Shown here in pieces: positions 33,686 to 42,912 of a stretch of 64,000 nucleotides of DNA. Position numbers and translations under genes: made by a program. Each line of letters opens with the position of its first letter. Positions within the stretch are counted from its first letter, which is position 1. The notes beneath the pieces are model-generated. The model was not told where the DNA came from. It did no database searches and was given only the letters and a program-made list of their open reading frames with translations. The DNA comes from Dyadobacter subterraneus (GTDB lineage: Bacteria > Bacteroidota > Bacteroidia > Cytophagales > Spirosomataceae), in the NCBI RefSeq assembly GCF_015221875.1, contig NZ_JACYGY010000002.1:1363573-1427572 (forward strand). Direction: 5' to 3'.

Positions 33686-33750
33686 GTAAAAATTTGATAC
33701 TGAAACGAACTTGTGCCAAAAATTATTTATGTGCCTAAGAAAATTGAAAA

Positions 33751-34644
33751 TCAATTTTTGACAATACTTCCCTTGTTATCAACACTTTCCATGAAACGAT
33801 GAATTTGATTATAGCGTTTATTCCAGGGATTGAAAAACTGCGTAATCATTGGAACATGTTTCTTGCTTTTTAAGATTTCATAAGGTGTTTCAGGTGCAAA
33901 TTCCTGCATTGCTTTTATAAATTTTTCATTACTCAAAACAATAGAAGGATAAGTTTTTCCACCTCTGAAAATTGTCATAGGTGGCATTCCTTTATGTAGG
34001 TGATAAAGTGGCGACGCATCTTTCCAGGTCTTTTGATCGGCAGTAAATGTTTTGTAATAAGTATGATCTTTCGGGAATTTTTCATCTAACAAATAACCAT
34101 ACATATCCAAACCGGCTGCATCAATCAGAATCAGTCCTTTGATAGGATTTGTCATACCTAACTTTTGAAAATATTGATCATCAATTGATATGAGTGCTGC
34201 CAAATGGCCGCCAGCCGAATGCCCTGAAATGAAGATTCTGTCAGGATTTCCACCATAATTCTGAATATTTTCCTTGACCCATTTTACAGACTTTGCCGAA
34301 TACTCTGCCATTTCTTTGTAGGTCGCAGTCGGGCTTAATGGGTAATCAATGATCACATAAACGATATCGCGTTTTGTCCAGTTGCGTCCGATCAGATTGT
34401 ATTGAGATTTTCTTCCTGAATTCCAGTTTCCACCATGAATAAAGATTAAAACATCTTTAGGAGATTTAGGTTTTTTTGGTTCAAAAATACTGAGCTGCTG
34501 ATCAGGAATTGCTCCCATACCTTTTGCATAAATGATATCTTTATGAGCTTTGTTTCCAAGAAAAGTACAGCCGGAAAGTGTTAGCAAAAATGCTCCGAAT
34601 AAAATAAGAATAATGATAATGCTGACACGTGTTTGAGAATTCAC
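33751..34644 (-). CDS. Alpha/beta-hydrolase lipoprotein (carboxylesterase-like)
   Basis: The 297-residue protein has an N-terminal hydrophobic segment ending in a lipobox LSGC (Cys near residue 26). The esterase/lipase (BD-FAE-like) domain follows: FIHGGNWNSG (oxyanion hole), the nucleophile elbow ISGHSAGGHLAAL, and later catalytic Asp and His candidates near the C-terminus (KKHVPMI). It is probably a surface or periplasmic esterase. No linked gene suggests a specific substrate. Confidence 0.83.
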   Translation of the reverse strand: MNSQTRVSIIIILILFGAFLLTLSGCTFLGNKAHKDIIYAKGMGAIPDQQLSIFEPKKPKSPKDVLIFIHGGNWNSGRKSQYNLIGRNWTKRDIVYVIIDYPLSPTATYKEMAEYSAKSVKWVKENIQNYGGNPDRIFISGHSAGGHLAALISIDDQYFQKLGMTNPIKGLILIDAAGLDMYGYLLDEKFPKDHTYYKTFTADQKTWKDASPLYHLHKGMPPMTIFRGGKTYPSIVLSNEKFIKAMQEFAPETPYEILKSKKHVPMITQFFNPWNKRYNQIHRFMESVDNKGSIVKN

Positions 34645-34723
34645 AGATCGTTTAGTTAGGTTTTAATATATATGACATACGTCAAACAGGTGACCTCCGA
34701 TTGAATTGTATCAAAACACATAC

Positions 34724-34762
34724 CAACAAAAAATCCACTGGCTTTTGAAAACCAGTGGATTT
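34724..34762 (-). terminator. Rho-independent terminator of the CDGSH gene
   Basis: An 11-bp perfect stem (34731-34741 with 34752-34762) with a 10-base loop is followed, on the minus strand, by a T-rich run (complement of AACAAAAAA). It lies 22 bases beyond the CDGSH stop codon. Confidence 0.88.
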
Positions 34763-34783
34763 TAGAATAGAATTTTTTCGATC

Positions 34784-35008
34784 CTAAACTTTTTTAGGAG
34801 GCAAATCAAATGCAACCGCATTATGCTCAAAATGTCCTTTGTGAGAACCGTCGCAGAATGGTTTGTTGGCAGAAAGTCCGCAGCGACATATCGAAACGAC
34901 AGTTCTTCCTTCCAATCCGTACACGTTTCCCTGCGCATCTACGATCTCAAATTCTCCGTCTACTTTCAGAGATCCGTTATTATTAACGGTAAGCTTTACT
35001 TTTGTCAT
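34784..35008 (-). CDS. CDGSH iron-sulfur domain protein
   Basis: A 74-residue protein with one CDGSH-type [2Fe-2S] motif, CRCGLSANKPFCDGSHKGH, giving the three Cys and one His ligands at about residues 42-57. The N-terminal half forms short strands (VKLTVNNNGSLKVDGEFEI). Such small proteins are thought to act in iron-sulfur or redox sensing and electron transfer. It is a single-gene unit with its own terminator. Confidence 0.93.
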   Translation of the reverse strand: MTKVKLTVNNNGSLKVDGEFEIVDAQGNVYGLEGRTVVSICRCGLSANKPFCDGSHKGHFEHNAVAFDLPPKKV

Positions 35009-35111
35009 GGTGAATAATTTTGCCCAAAGGTAGCAATCCCACCGGATGGTGAAGTAGCAATGAGCTAATTTAGCATCAGTACAAATCTAAGTTGTGTCGT
35101 GGAAGACCGTT

Positions 35112-37082
35112 TTACAAATTCAGATGTTTTCCGATGACGGATGTTAATTCGTCAATCCGGAATGGCTTTGTAATGAAATCCTGAAATTTACAATCCATGA
35201 TTTCAAGCGAAGTCTGCGCAAAAGTATCAGCAGTAAATGCCAGAACCGGAACTTTGTCAAGATGGGGAAAAGAATTTCGAATGGCTTTCATAGCGGTAAT
35301 GCCATCCATCACTGGCATTTGTAAGTCCATGAGTATCAGATCGAAATTACGCAGTTTCAAAGTGTCAAGAACTTCTTTACCATTATCACAAATCACAAAA
35401 TCAGCTTCCCATCTTTTAAGTAAATGTTTAAGTAAAAGCTGATTGGCAAGAATATCTTCTGCAACAATTACGCTATAACCTTTAAGAGAAAAAGGAATAT
35501 TTGCGTTTAAATTATCTCTGGCAGGAACAGAATTTCCTTTTTTGAAGGTCAGCGAAACGCAAAAAGAACTTCCTGCACCAAGCTCACTTTCTGCTGTAAT
35601 TTCTCCCTGCATCAGTTCTGTAATTTTTCGCGTAATGCTTAAACCAAGTCCGGTTCCACCAAAGAATTTGGTTGCATTATTGTTGTGAGCCTGCGAAAAA
35701 CTTTCGAAAATCAGGCTCAGTTTATCATCAGATATACCAATCCCGGAATCTTTAACCTGGATTTTTAAATCCACTTTATTAGCATATTCCTTTTCAACGA
35801 GGATAGAGACTTTCACAAAACCTTCGGAAGTGAATTTCAGTGCATTACCAATAAGATTGACCAAAATCTGGTTCAAACGGTATGCATCGCCGACCAGTAT
35901 CGACGGCATTTTGTCGTCAATTTCAAATGAAAGCCTGATTCCTTTTTCTTTTGCTTTAAATTCGAAAGTCCGGTATAAATGACCGGTTTTTTCCCGGAGG
36001 TCAAACTCAAAATCTTCAAGACTGAATTTTCCGGCTTCAATTTTGGATAAATCTAAAATGTCATTCAGTATAACCATCAGATTGTCAGCTGAATATTTGA
36101 TGGTATTTAAATATTGAAGATCCTCTTCCGGGAAATTGCTTGTCAGCAACAAATCCGTAAATCCAATGATCGCGTTCATAGGCGTACGGATTTCATGACT
36201 CATGGTAGACAAGAAATCAGACTTGATTCGGGCGGCTTCTTCTGCATCTTTTTTTGCCTTTATCAATTCCTGTTCAACCAGTTTTCTGCTTGTTATATCA
36301 ATGGCGGTTCCCAAAACTTCCAGTACTTCACCTGCGTCATTTCGCTTGAAAGGCACTTCCCGGGTAATGATCCAGACATCAGACCCGTTTTTATGTTTAA
36401 GACGGAACTCCTTTTCAATTACTTCCCCGTCTTTTAAATTATGCCTGATATAACTGTAATGTTTCCGGAATGTCAGCACATCCTGATTATCGATCAGTTT
36501 TGAAAAAGCAAAGACATTTTCAGGAAGTGGCTCGTCTGCCTTATAACCAAGGATTTCACTGATCTGTTGATTATGGAAAATGTTTGTCCACTTTTCAATA
36601 TCAATGACATAAATGATATTGGGTGAAAGCTGTGCTACCTTTTGGATAAATTCCTCCTTTTCCGCCAGTTCCTTCTGCGCAATTTCACGTTCCTTTTCTA
36701 CCTCGAACATCTGGCTCATGGTATGAAAAGTCTTTGTCAGCTTTTCTGCGTTTATTTCTGCTTTTGGAAAATATTCCATAGCTCCCGCTTTCATCATTTC
36801 TACTGCAATTCGTTCATCACCCTGAGAAGTTAAAACGATCACGGGAAGCTTTGGAGCAATCTTTTTTATTTTTTTAAGCAGTTCCAGACCGTTGGTTTTG
36901 GGAAGCTGATAATCAATAAAAATGCAGGTAGGCGTCCAGTTTTCCAGGGTCATAATGGCCTCTTCGGCATATTTACATATCCGCATTTCCTGAATTTCAG
37001 CATTACATTTCCGGATGGCACGTTTAAATTCCATCGCGTCAATATCATCATCTTCTACCAACAGCAGATTCAAGGGGGTCAT
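35112..37082 (-). CDS. Hybrid histidine kinase (REC-PAS-HisKA-HATPase-REC)
   Basis: The 656-residue protein begins with a receiver domain (phospho-acceptor D57 in CIFIDYQLP). Then come a short coiled coil, a PAS domain (~145-265), HisKA with H296 in STMSHEIRTP, HATPase (VNLIGNALKF N-box, DSGIGIS G1, GTGLGLSITRKI G2) and a second receiver at the C-terminus (LILMDLQMPVMDG). It has no membrane segment, so it is cytoplasmic and receives input from other kinases or its PAS ligand. It is the last gene of the FIST signalling operon, 30 bases after the response regulator. Confidence 0.92.
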   Translation of the reverse strand: MTPLNLLLVEDDDIDAMEFKRAIRKCNAEIQEMRICKYAEEAIMTLENWTPTCIFIDYQLPKTNGLELLKKIKKIAPKLPVIVLTSQGDERIAVEMMKAGAMEYFPKAEINAEKLTKTFHTMSQMFEVEKEREIAQKELAEKEEFIQKVAQLSPNIIYVIDIEKWTNIFHNQQISEILGYKADEPLPENVFAFSKLIDNQDVLTFRKHYSYIRHNLKDGEVIEKEFRLKHKNGSDVWIITREVPFKRNDAGEVLEVLGTAIDITSRKLVEQELIKAKKDAEEAARIKSDFLSTMSHEIRTPMNAIIGFTDLLLTSNFPEEDLQYLNTIKYSADNLMVILNDILDLSKIEAGKFSLEDFEFDLREKTGHLYRTFEFKAKEKGIRLSFEIDDKMPSILVGDAYRLNQILVNLIGNALKFTSEGFVKVSILVEKEYANKVDLKIQVKDSGIGISDDKLSLIFESFSQAHNNNATKFFGGTGLGLSITRKITELMQGEITAESELGAGSSFCVSLTFKKGNSVPARDNLNANIPFSLKGYSVIVAEDILANQLLLKHLLKRWEADFVICDNGKEVLDTLKLRNFDLILMDLQMPVMDGITAMKAIRNSFPHLDKVPVLAFTADTFAQTSLEIMDCKFQDFITKPFRIDELTSVIGKHLNL

Positions 37083-37112
37083 AACATTTTAAAAGGAGGT
37101 GGGCTTGCAGGC

Positions 37113-37544
37113 TTATTCAGGGTACTCGCAAAGGGTCCAGTAGCTTTTCAAAGTAGACACAGCCGCAATGAAGCGATCCATAGACAAAGGTTTCAGGATA
37201 TAACCGGCTACGTTGAGATTAAAGGCGTCAATTTTATCACCATCTTCATTGGAAGTGGTCATGACAAAAACGGATAAAGAACTTAGTTCTGGATCCTGTC
37301 TGATTTCTTTTAAGAATTCAATTCCTCCCATTCTCGGCATGTTAAGATCCAGAAGAACGATTCTTGGTTTTGGCGCATCTGCTTCCGTGGACCGAAGAAG
37401 TTCAAGGGCCTCAATGCCGTTATGGGCAATCACGAGTGGATTTGAGATGTTATTTTTTTTAAATGCTCGCTTCACATTCATGATATCTACTTCGTCATCT
37501 TCAACTAGTAAGATTGTCATGGGGATTGGATTTGAAATGGACAT
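37113..37544 (-). CDS. Single-domain response regulator (Rcp1-like)
   Basis: The 143-residue protein is a stand-alone receiver: acidic pocket LVEDDEVDI, phospho-acceptor D66 in VLLDLNMPRMGG, Thr in VMTTSNEDGD and Lys in GYILKPLSM. It has no output domain, so it probably shuttles phosphate between the PAS kinase upstream and the hybrid kinase downstream, or binds a target directly. The SN-E-D insertion is typical of Rcp1/CheY-like partners of phytochrome-type kinases. Confidence 0.93.
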   Translation of the reverse strand: MSISNPIPMTILLVEDDEVDIMNVKRAFKKNNISNPLVIAHNGIEALELLRSTEADAPKPRIVLLDLNMPRMGGIEFLKEIRQDPELSSLSVFVMTTSNEDGDKIDAFNLNVAGYILKPLSMDRFIAAVSTLKSYWTLCEYPE

Positions 37545-37609
37545 TTTGTAAAGATTGTTATAATTAATGACTTTTATTACTAATAAGTAGAGGATTATTC
37601 AAATTGATT

Positions 37610-39301
37610 CTATATTTTTTCAACCTCGGCTATTTCATTAACCGGCCAGGTGAAAAAGAACGTAGTCGATTCCTTCATAACAGATTCGATACGGATTTTT
37701 GCTCCTTTTTCATCCATGATTTTTTTCACAATGGCAAGGCCTACGCCGGTACTTTCAACTTCGTCCCTGGATTGCAAAGTTTGGAAAATGACAAATATCT
37801 TTTCATGAAACTCCGGACTGATTCCTGGTCCATTATCTCTTACAAAAAATTCAAGACCTCCATCTCCATCTTTCCAGCCAATTGTGATTTTGATTTCCTC
37901 TTTATCGTTGTACTTAATCCCGTTGGAAATCAGGTTTTGCATAATTTGTCCCAGCGTGATTTTTTCGGAAAGCAATTCCCTTTTCGAGTCACCCTCAAAA
38001 ATAAATTCGATCGGCTTTTTTGAACTGAAAGTATCACAAAGATCATCAAGCAATGATTTAACCAGAAATCTTTCTTTGGTTGTTTTGATACGTCCGGCTC
38101 TGGAATAGGATAAAATTCCGTTAATCAGACTTTCCATCCTGTGGACTCGTCCGCGTAAAAGTTTGAACTGATCTTTTGTGTCGCCATCAAGATGGTCTTC
38201 AATATCTTCCTCAATCCATTCGGATAAATTATTTATCGCACGTAAGGGTGCCTTTAAATCATGACTAACCACGTAAGCAAACTGGTCAAGTTCAGCGTTG
38301 ATCCTTTCCAGGTCACGCATGTAAGATTTTAGTCTATTCTCAGCTTCAACCCGTTCGGTGATATCCCGTATAAATGCCAGAACATAACCCTGTCCATTGG
38401 TTTCGTAATATTTTACACTTGATTCTACGGGATAAGTACTGCCATCTGTCTTTCTGTGGACCCCGGTAATGATCATCTTGGAAGTACTTTTCAAATTATT
38501 TACGTACTCCTCCCATTTCTCATTTTCCTCAAATATTTTTTCAACACTGCTAATGTGCGATCCGATTATTTCCTCCTGTTTTTTGCCTAGACGCCGGGCT
38601 GCTTCGTGATTTATGAAAAGCAGTTTTCCGGTATCATCCGAAACCTGAACAGCCTCACTGGATTCGTTAAACCACTCAACCATACGGTTAATCTGTTCTT
38701 CCTGGGCTTTTCTGGAAGTGATATCACTCACCGTCCCGATAAATCCGATTACTTCTTCATCAGAAGATAATTGTGCAGAAATAGAAATTTCCAGCCATTT
38801 TTCGGTTTTGTCGGCTGTTGTTAATTTGAAAGTATCCTGAACCGAATTGATTTTCCCTGTAAAAAGTGATTCTAACCTGGTTTTTGAATCGTTATTTATT
38901 TGAAATTCAGCCCAGTTTTTGTTCAGACTGTCCGTTACTTTAAATCCTGTTACCGTTTCCCAGGCGTTGTTGAGATATATGATATTGCCTTCTTTGTTAA
39001 GCTGAATAAGCACTTCGGAAATACTGTTGGCCACCTCTTCAAGCCTTCTGTTTGTTGAAGCGGCTTCTTCCGTTTTCTGAGCGGCAATATTAATCAGCTC
39101 TTTGTTGGCCTTAAATAATTCAGTAGAACTTTGTTCCAATATATGTTCCACACGGGCAATATCATCCTGAAATTCAAGATAAGCCTGATTGACGGAATTA
39201 AGAAAATCTTGAAATTCAGGATTTTCAGCCAGTTCAGGGGATAAAGATTTCCTGATCTGGCGTTTTAAAAGACGGTGATAAGTAATTTCCGTTGTTTCCA
39301 A
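37610..39301 (-). CDS. Soluble PAS histidine kinase
   Basis: The 563-residue protein has an N-terminal helical region (~1-90), two PAS domains (~90-200 and ~205-320), a HisKA domain with H347 in YVVSHDLKAPLRA and a HATPase domain (NLISNGIKYND, DNGPGISPE, STGVGLAIVKKIM). It lacks membrane segments. The HisKA type SHDLKAPLRA is that of phytochrome-like kinases that work with Rcp1-type regulators, which is what the next gene encodes. The upstream FIST protein is the likely sensor input. Confidence 0.92.
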   Translation of the reverse strand: METTEITYHRLLKRQIRKSLSPELAENPEFQDFLNSVNQAYLEFQDDIARVEHILEQSSTELFKANKELINIAAQKTEEAASTNRRLEEVANSISEVLIQLNKEGNIIYLNNAWETVTGFKVTDSLNKNWAEFQINNDSKTRLESLFTGKINSVQDTFKLTTADKTEKWLEISISAQLSSDEEVIGFIGTVSDITSRKAQEEQINRMVEWFNESSEAVQVSDDTGKLLFINHEAARRLGKKQEEIIGSHISSVEKIFEENEKWEEYVNNLKSTSKMIITGVHRKTDGSTYPVESSVKYYETNGQGYVLAFIRDITERVEAENRLKSYMRDLERINAELDQFAYVVSHDLKAPLRAINNLSEWIEEDIEDHLDGDTKDQFKLLRGRVHRMESLINGILSYSRAGRIKTTKERFLVKSLLDDLCDTFSSKKPIEFIFEGDSKRELLSEKITLGQIMQNLISNGIKYNDKEEIKITIGWKDGDGGLEFFVRDNGPGISPEFHEKIFVIFQTLQSRDEVESTGVGLAIVKKIMDEKGAKIRIESVMKESTTFFFTWPVNEIAEVEKI

Positions 39302-39315
39302 TATGCGTTAAGTTT

Positions 39316-40440
39316 TTAAGATTCCCGGAAGGTGGTAATGGTCATAGTTTGATTGTGAAGTTCACATTGAACATTCTGGTTAAATGGCGCAATCTCACCA
39401 TAGGAATAAAATCCTGTCATGAACGGCTGATCCAAAACTTCTGAAACGGACTCAACTTCCTCTTCAACAATTTGTTTTAATACCAGTTTTCTGCCAACGC
39501 AACTTACCAGCAATGCAAATTCCGGAGATTTTTTATCGCCATTTTTAGCAGCCACAGCAGCCTCTTCCGCACCATTGATCAATCTGTCGGTATTAGCCTT
39601 CATCAGCCTTACAAAACTTCCCTGTGGAATATCACCCGCGAAAGTCAGACTTTTATCTTCTTCGCTGATCCCGAGGATTGTCCTTACCACAGGCGCCCGG
39701 TCTTCGCTGTCGCGCATACTTAGCGGGAACAAAAGTCCGGATGACGGAAGATCTTTTGCCCTGTCGCCCAAAAATGATTTATATAGATCCAAAGCCGGCT
39801 GACCGTCAATTTCATACAATACGTTTTCTTTCGATTTTGTGACTAGTCTGTCCAAGCCAAAACTATCCCAGCCACCACGTGATCCGAAACCGATTTGAAG
39901 GGAATCTCCATAAAAACCGATAGCGGCAATACTTTCCGTAGCCACGGTTCCGTCAGGTTCAACAATGACAGTTTTAGAAAAATGAGGTCCGTCACCTGCA
40001 AGTCCGCCCGTTAAGGTGACATTTGCCGGTAATTCATCGGCAATACCTTTTACAAGATCAGTTCCGTTCACTTTTAGTCCGTCGGAAACGACAAAAACGT
40101 GTTTTAATCCTTCCTGCGGAAATTGTGAAACCAGCTTTTTACCAATTTCAAAACTGTTATAAGCCGAATCTTTCAGCCCGACTTTCGCTGATTTGATTTT
40201 TACATCCTCAAATTCAATGGCGGTGAAAATGATAGTGCCGTCATGAACAGATTCGCTGATAATTTCGCCTGCGGTTGAGCAGCCTGTTAAAATTGCGTCG
40301 GGATAGCTTTTAGCCAGCTCCTGCGTCAAAGTCTGACTTTCAAGAAGTTCTCTATGTCCAAAAGCGAAAATTAATTGCGGATTTATTGTAAAAGGTTTGG
40401 CGGAGGCTGCGCCAGAATAGACGAACTGTTCAATTTTCAT
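39316..40440 (-). CDS. FIST-domain sensory protein (FIST_N and FIST_C)
   Basis: The 374-residue protein covers FIST_N (FAFGHRELLESQTL, GCSTAGEIIS, FVVSDGLKVNG, GGLAGDG) and FIST_C (residues ~220-370, with CVGRKLVL and the end motif GFYSYGEIAPFN). FIST proteins are proposed small-ligand sensors, possibly for amino acids, and are often linked to signalling proteins. It lacks membrane segments. It is the first gene of a four-gene operon with a PAS kinase, a regulator and a hybrid kinase, so it probably senses the signal for the cascade. Confidence 0.93.
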   Translation of the reverse strand: MKIEQFVYSGAASAKPFTINPQLIFAFGHRELLESQTLTQELAKSYPDAILTGCSTAGEIISESVHDGTIIFTAIEFEDVKIKSAKVGLKDSAYNSFEIGKKLVSQFPQEGLKHVFVVSDGLKVNGTDLVKGIADELPANVTLTGGLAGDGPHFSKTVIVEPDGTVATESIAAIGFYGDSLQIGFGSRGGWDSFGLDRLVTKSKENVLYEIDGQPALDLYKSFLGDRAKDLPSSGLLFPLSMRDSEDRAPVVRTILGISEEDKSLTFAGDIPQGSFVRLMKANTDRLINGAEEAAVAAKNGDKKSPEFALLVSCVGRKLVLKQIVEEEVESVSEVLDQPFMTGFYSYGEIAPFNQNVQCELHNQTMTITTFRES

Positions 40441-40583
40441 AGTTGAGATAGGCTTTTGAAAAGCTGTTTGAGGTTACAAGATAATGAAAGTTTCTGAGCA
40501 GTTGAAAAAATATCAGGAAGCTGAAACTGCTCTTGTCAATTGCCTGAGAAATAAATAATTATAATGAAACGCTGCAATCTTTT

Positions 40584-41927
40584 CTAACTAATGGACGGGA
40601 ACGAAATCCCCTTTATTTTTCGAAATAATTCTACTGCATAAAGGTCTGTCATACCGGATATAAAATCAAGAACGGTCTGGATTTTTGAGTATTCGTCAGT
40701 TTTATTTGTAATAAATTGTTTCGGGATCAGCTCAACCAGTTTTTTTGAATAGTGAGAATTGTTGTTAAGATATGCCGGAATAAATTCTTCCAAAAGTCCG
40801 CCCATCACCTTATAACCCGCCACTTCAATTTGCACTACGGAAGAATAATTGTAAATTTTTTTAATAGAAATCTGTTCAATATTCTTCATAATGGAGCAGA
40901 ATGGTTCCTGGATCTGGTCAATCAGACTATGGTTAAAATCTCCACTCAGAATGGTTTCCTGCTCCTTATAAAAAAGCTCAGAGCACTGACCAATCAATGT
41001 ATTAATCGATTTTGCCCTCAAAAAGCTGATTTTTGCATCGTCATCATCAATGTCCGCAAGCCGTTCAGCCATTTTAGGATCGTTCGCTAATGGTAAAAGC
41101 AGATCTTCAACATCTCTGTAAGATAAAATTTTAAGCCGGTGTGCGTCTTCAAGATCTATGATGTTATAACAGATATCATCAGCTGCTTCAACCAGATAAA
41201 CAATCGGATGACGTTTGTAAATCAGATAGTTATCTTCAACTTGCGCCAAGCCAAGTTCGGTAGCAATTTTCTCAAAACCAGCTTGTTCTGACTGAAAAAA
41301 ACCATATTTTTTTCTAAATATTTTCGATTTGTCATGTCCTGCAAGTGATTCGCAGGGATATTTCGCAATAGCTGCTAATGTTGAATAGGTCAGCGCGAAA
41401 CTTCCATATCCTTTTCCTGCATAGGGATGTGTCAGAATCCTGAAAGCATTCGCATTTCCTTCAAAATGAGTCAGATCTTCCCATTGCGCTTCTGCTACTT
41501 TATCCCTATAAATCAGCCCGTCACCATTTGTAAAATAATAGGAAATTGCTGCCTCTCCGGAATGTCCAAAAGCCGGATTTCCAAGATCGTGCGCCAGACA
41601 AGCCGCTGCCACAATATTTCCGATTTCACTGATCAGCGGAAGTTCGTCGTCAAGATCAGGTCTGCTTTTCTTTAATCTGTTATAGAAAATCCTACCCAAT
41701 GAACGTCCGACACTCGCCACTTCCAAGCTATGCGTCAATCTGTTATGAACAAAAATGCTTCCGGGTAATGGGAAAACCTGCGTTTTATTCTGAAGTCTTC
41801 GGAAAGGCGAAGAAAATATCAATCTGTCATAATCACGCTGAAATTCCGACCGTGCTTCAGCCTGGTCTTCTATATTTTTATCTTCACTTCCCCAGCGTTT
41901 CGCCGAGAGTAATTTTTCCCACTTCAT
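40584..41927 (-). CDS. dgt: dGTP triphosphohydrolase
   Basis: Dgt hydrolyses dGTP (or other dNTPs) to deoxynucleoside and triphosphate and helps balance nucleotide pools. The 447-residue product has the HD-domain metal ligands H66 in NRLTHSLEVA, HD113-114 in AHDLGNPAFGHSGE, and a later Asp in YLVEAADDICYNIIDLEDA; the N-terminal SPFRRLQNKTQVF is the nucleotide-binding start of the family. No defect is visible. It is divergent from the pseudouridine synthase gene. Confidence 0.93.
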   Translation of the reverse strand: MKWEKLLSAKRWGSEDKNIEDQAEARSEFQRDYDRLIFSSPFRRLQNKTQVFPLPGSIFVHNRLTHSLEVASVGRSLGRIFYNRLKKSRPDLDDELPLISEIGNIVAAACLAHDLGNPAFGHSGEAAISYYFTNGDGLIYRDKVAEAQWEDLTHFEGNANAFRILTHPYAGKGYGSFALTYSTLAAIAKYPCESLAGHDKSKIFRKKYGFFQSEQAGFEKIATELGLAQVEDNYLIYKRHPIVYLVEAADDICYNIIDLEDAHRLKILSYRDVEDLLLPLANDPKMAERLADIDDDDAKISFLRAKSINTLIGQCSELFYKEQETILSGDFNHSLIDQIQEPFCSIMKNIEQISIKKIYNYSSVVQIEVAGYKVMGGLLEEFIPAYLNNNSHYSKKLVELIPKQFITNKTDEYSKIQTVLDFISGMTDLYAVELFRKIKGISFPSIS

Positions 41928-42210
41928 GAGGAGTAACCTGTACGTTAAAATGTGTCTGCTTTCTATACAATAGTACGAATTCCAAACGGTTTTATATTTG
42001 TATATTGAAACAGAAGTACCCAGATTTTACACAGAAATTATTGTATTAAATAAATGTAAAGTATATGAAAGATTTAAAATACTGATTGCGGAAAAGTCTC
42101 TGTCAGTGACATGTTTATCAACTAACATTTCATCGTTAAAGAGATTTTGAAATAAAAAGAAACAATCTTTGATTAAAAAAGGCAGGACGACCTGTCAGCA
42201 ATCCAGCTTC

Positions 42211-42849
42211 ATGACCGAGTCAAAACATCGTTATTTTATCATTAACAAACCTGCCAACATGGTATCCCAATTCATCAGTCCGGATACTGTGGGTTTACTT
42301 GGCGACCTGGAATATGATTTTCCGGAAGGAATTCATGCGATCGGCCGGCTGGATAGTCATTCGGAAGGGTTGTTGATTTTAACGACGAACAAAAAAGTTA
42401 CCCGTTTATTATTTCAGGGAGAGGTGCCGCATAAGCGGGTTTATGTTGTGCATGTCAAAAACGTGATCAACCAGGAAAAGCTGAATTTATTAAGAACTGG
42501 TATTCCAATTTTGATTAAAGGAAATGTGAAATATGTTACAACGCCTTGTGAAGTTGAAATTGTAGAAAAGCCAAAAGGCTGGCTGAAACGCTCAAAAGAA
42601 CCCGAAGATGTGCCGCATACCTGGCTGAGAATTACTTTAACCGAAGGAAAATATCATCAGGTTAGAAAAATGGTGTATGCCGCCGGGCATAAATGCAAAA
42701 GATTAATCCGCATGTCGATTGAAGATCTGGAACTTGGTGATCTGCAACCGGGAAAAGTCCGGGAAATGGAAGAGGAAGATTTTTTCAAAAAACTGAAAAT
42801 TGAAAACTGGCGGGATATTCTTGAAAAACCAACTTTTCTGGGAAATTGA
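42211..42849 (+). CDS. Pseudouridine synthase of the RluE/RsuA type
   Basis: From the ATG at 42211 the 212-residue protein reads MTESKHRYFIINKPANMVSQF, the usual N-terminus of RluE-like enzymes, which lack the S4 domain. The catalytic Asp is in AIGRLDSHSEGLLILT. KRVYVVHV and YHQVRKM further identify the family, which isomerises one uridine in rRNA to pseudouridine. A TTG start at 42169 would add 14 residues without family support. The 283-base gap upstream (41928-42210) holds no other gene; TATATTTG at 41993-42000 could be a promoter. Confidence 0.9.
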   Translation: MTESKHRYFIINKPANMVSQFISPDTVGLLGDLEYDFPEGIHAIGRLDSHSEGLLILTTNKKVTRLLFQGEVPHKRVYVVHVKNVINQEKLNLLRTGIPILIKGNVKYVTTPCEVEIVEKPKGWLKRSKEPEDVPHTWLRITLTEGKYHQVRKMVYAAGHKCKRLIRMSIEDLELGDLQPGKVREMEEEDFFKKLKIENWRDILEKPTFLGN

Positions 42850-42912
42850 CTTTTACTTCGATTAAATAGTAACAAATCAACGTCGTGTCCTTTTGTTTGT
42901 AAAAGCAATTCC

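Noticed and set aside
40486..40560. Tiny plus-strand ORF of 24 codons in the gap before dgt
   Set aside because: It is too short, has no conserved features, and could easily arise by chance.
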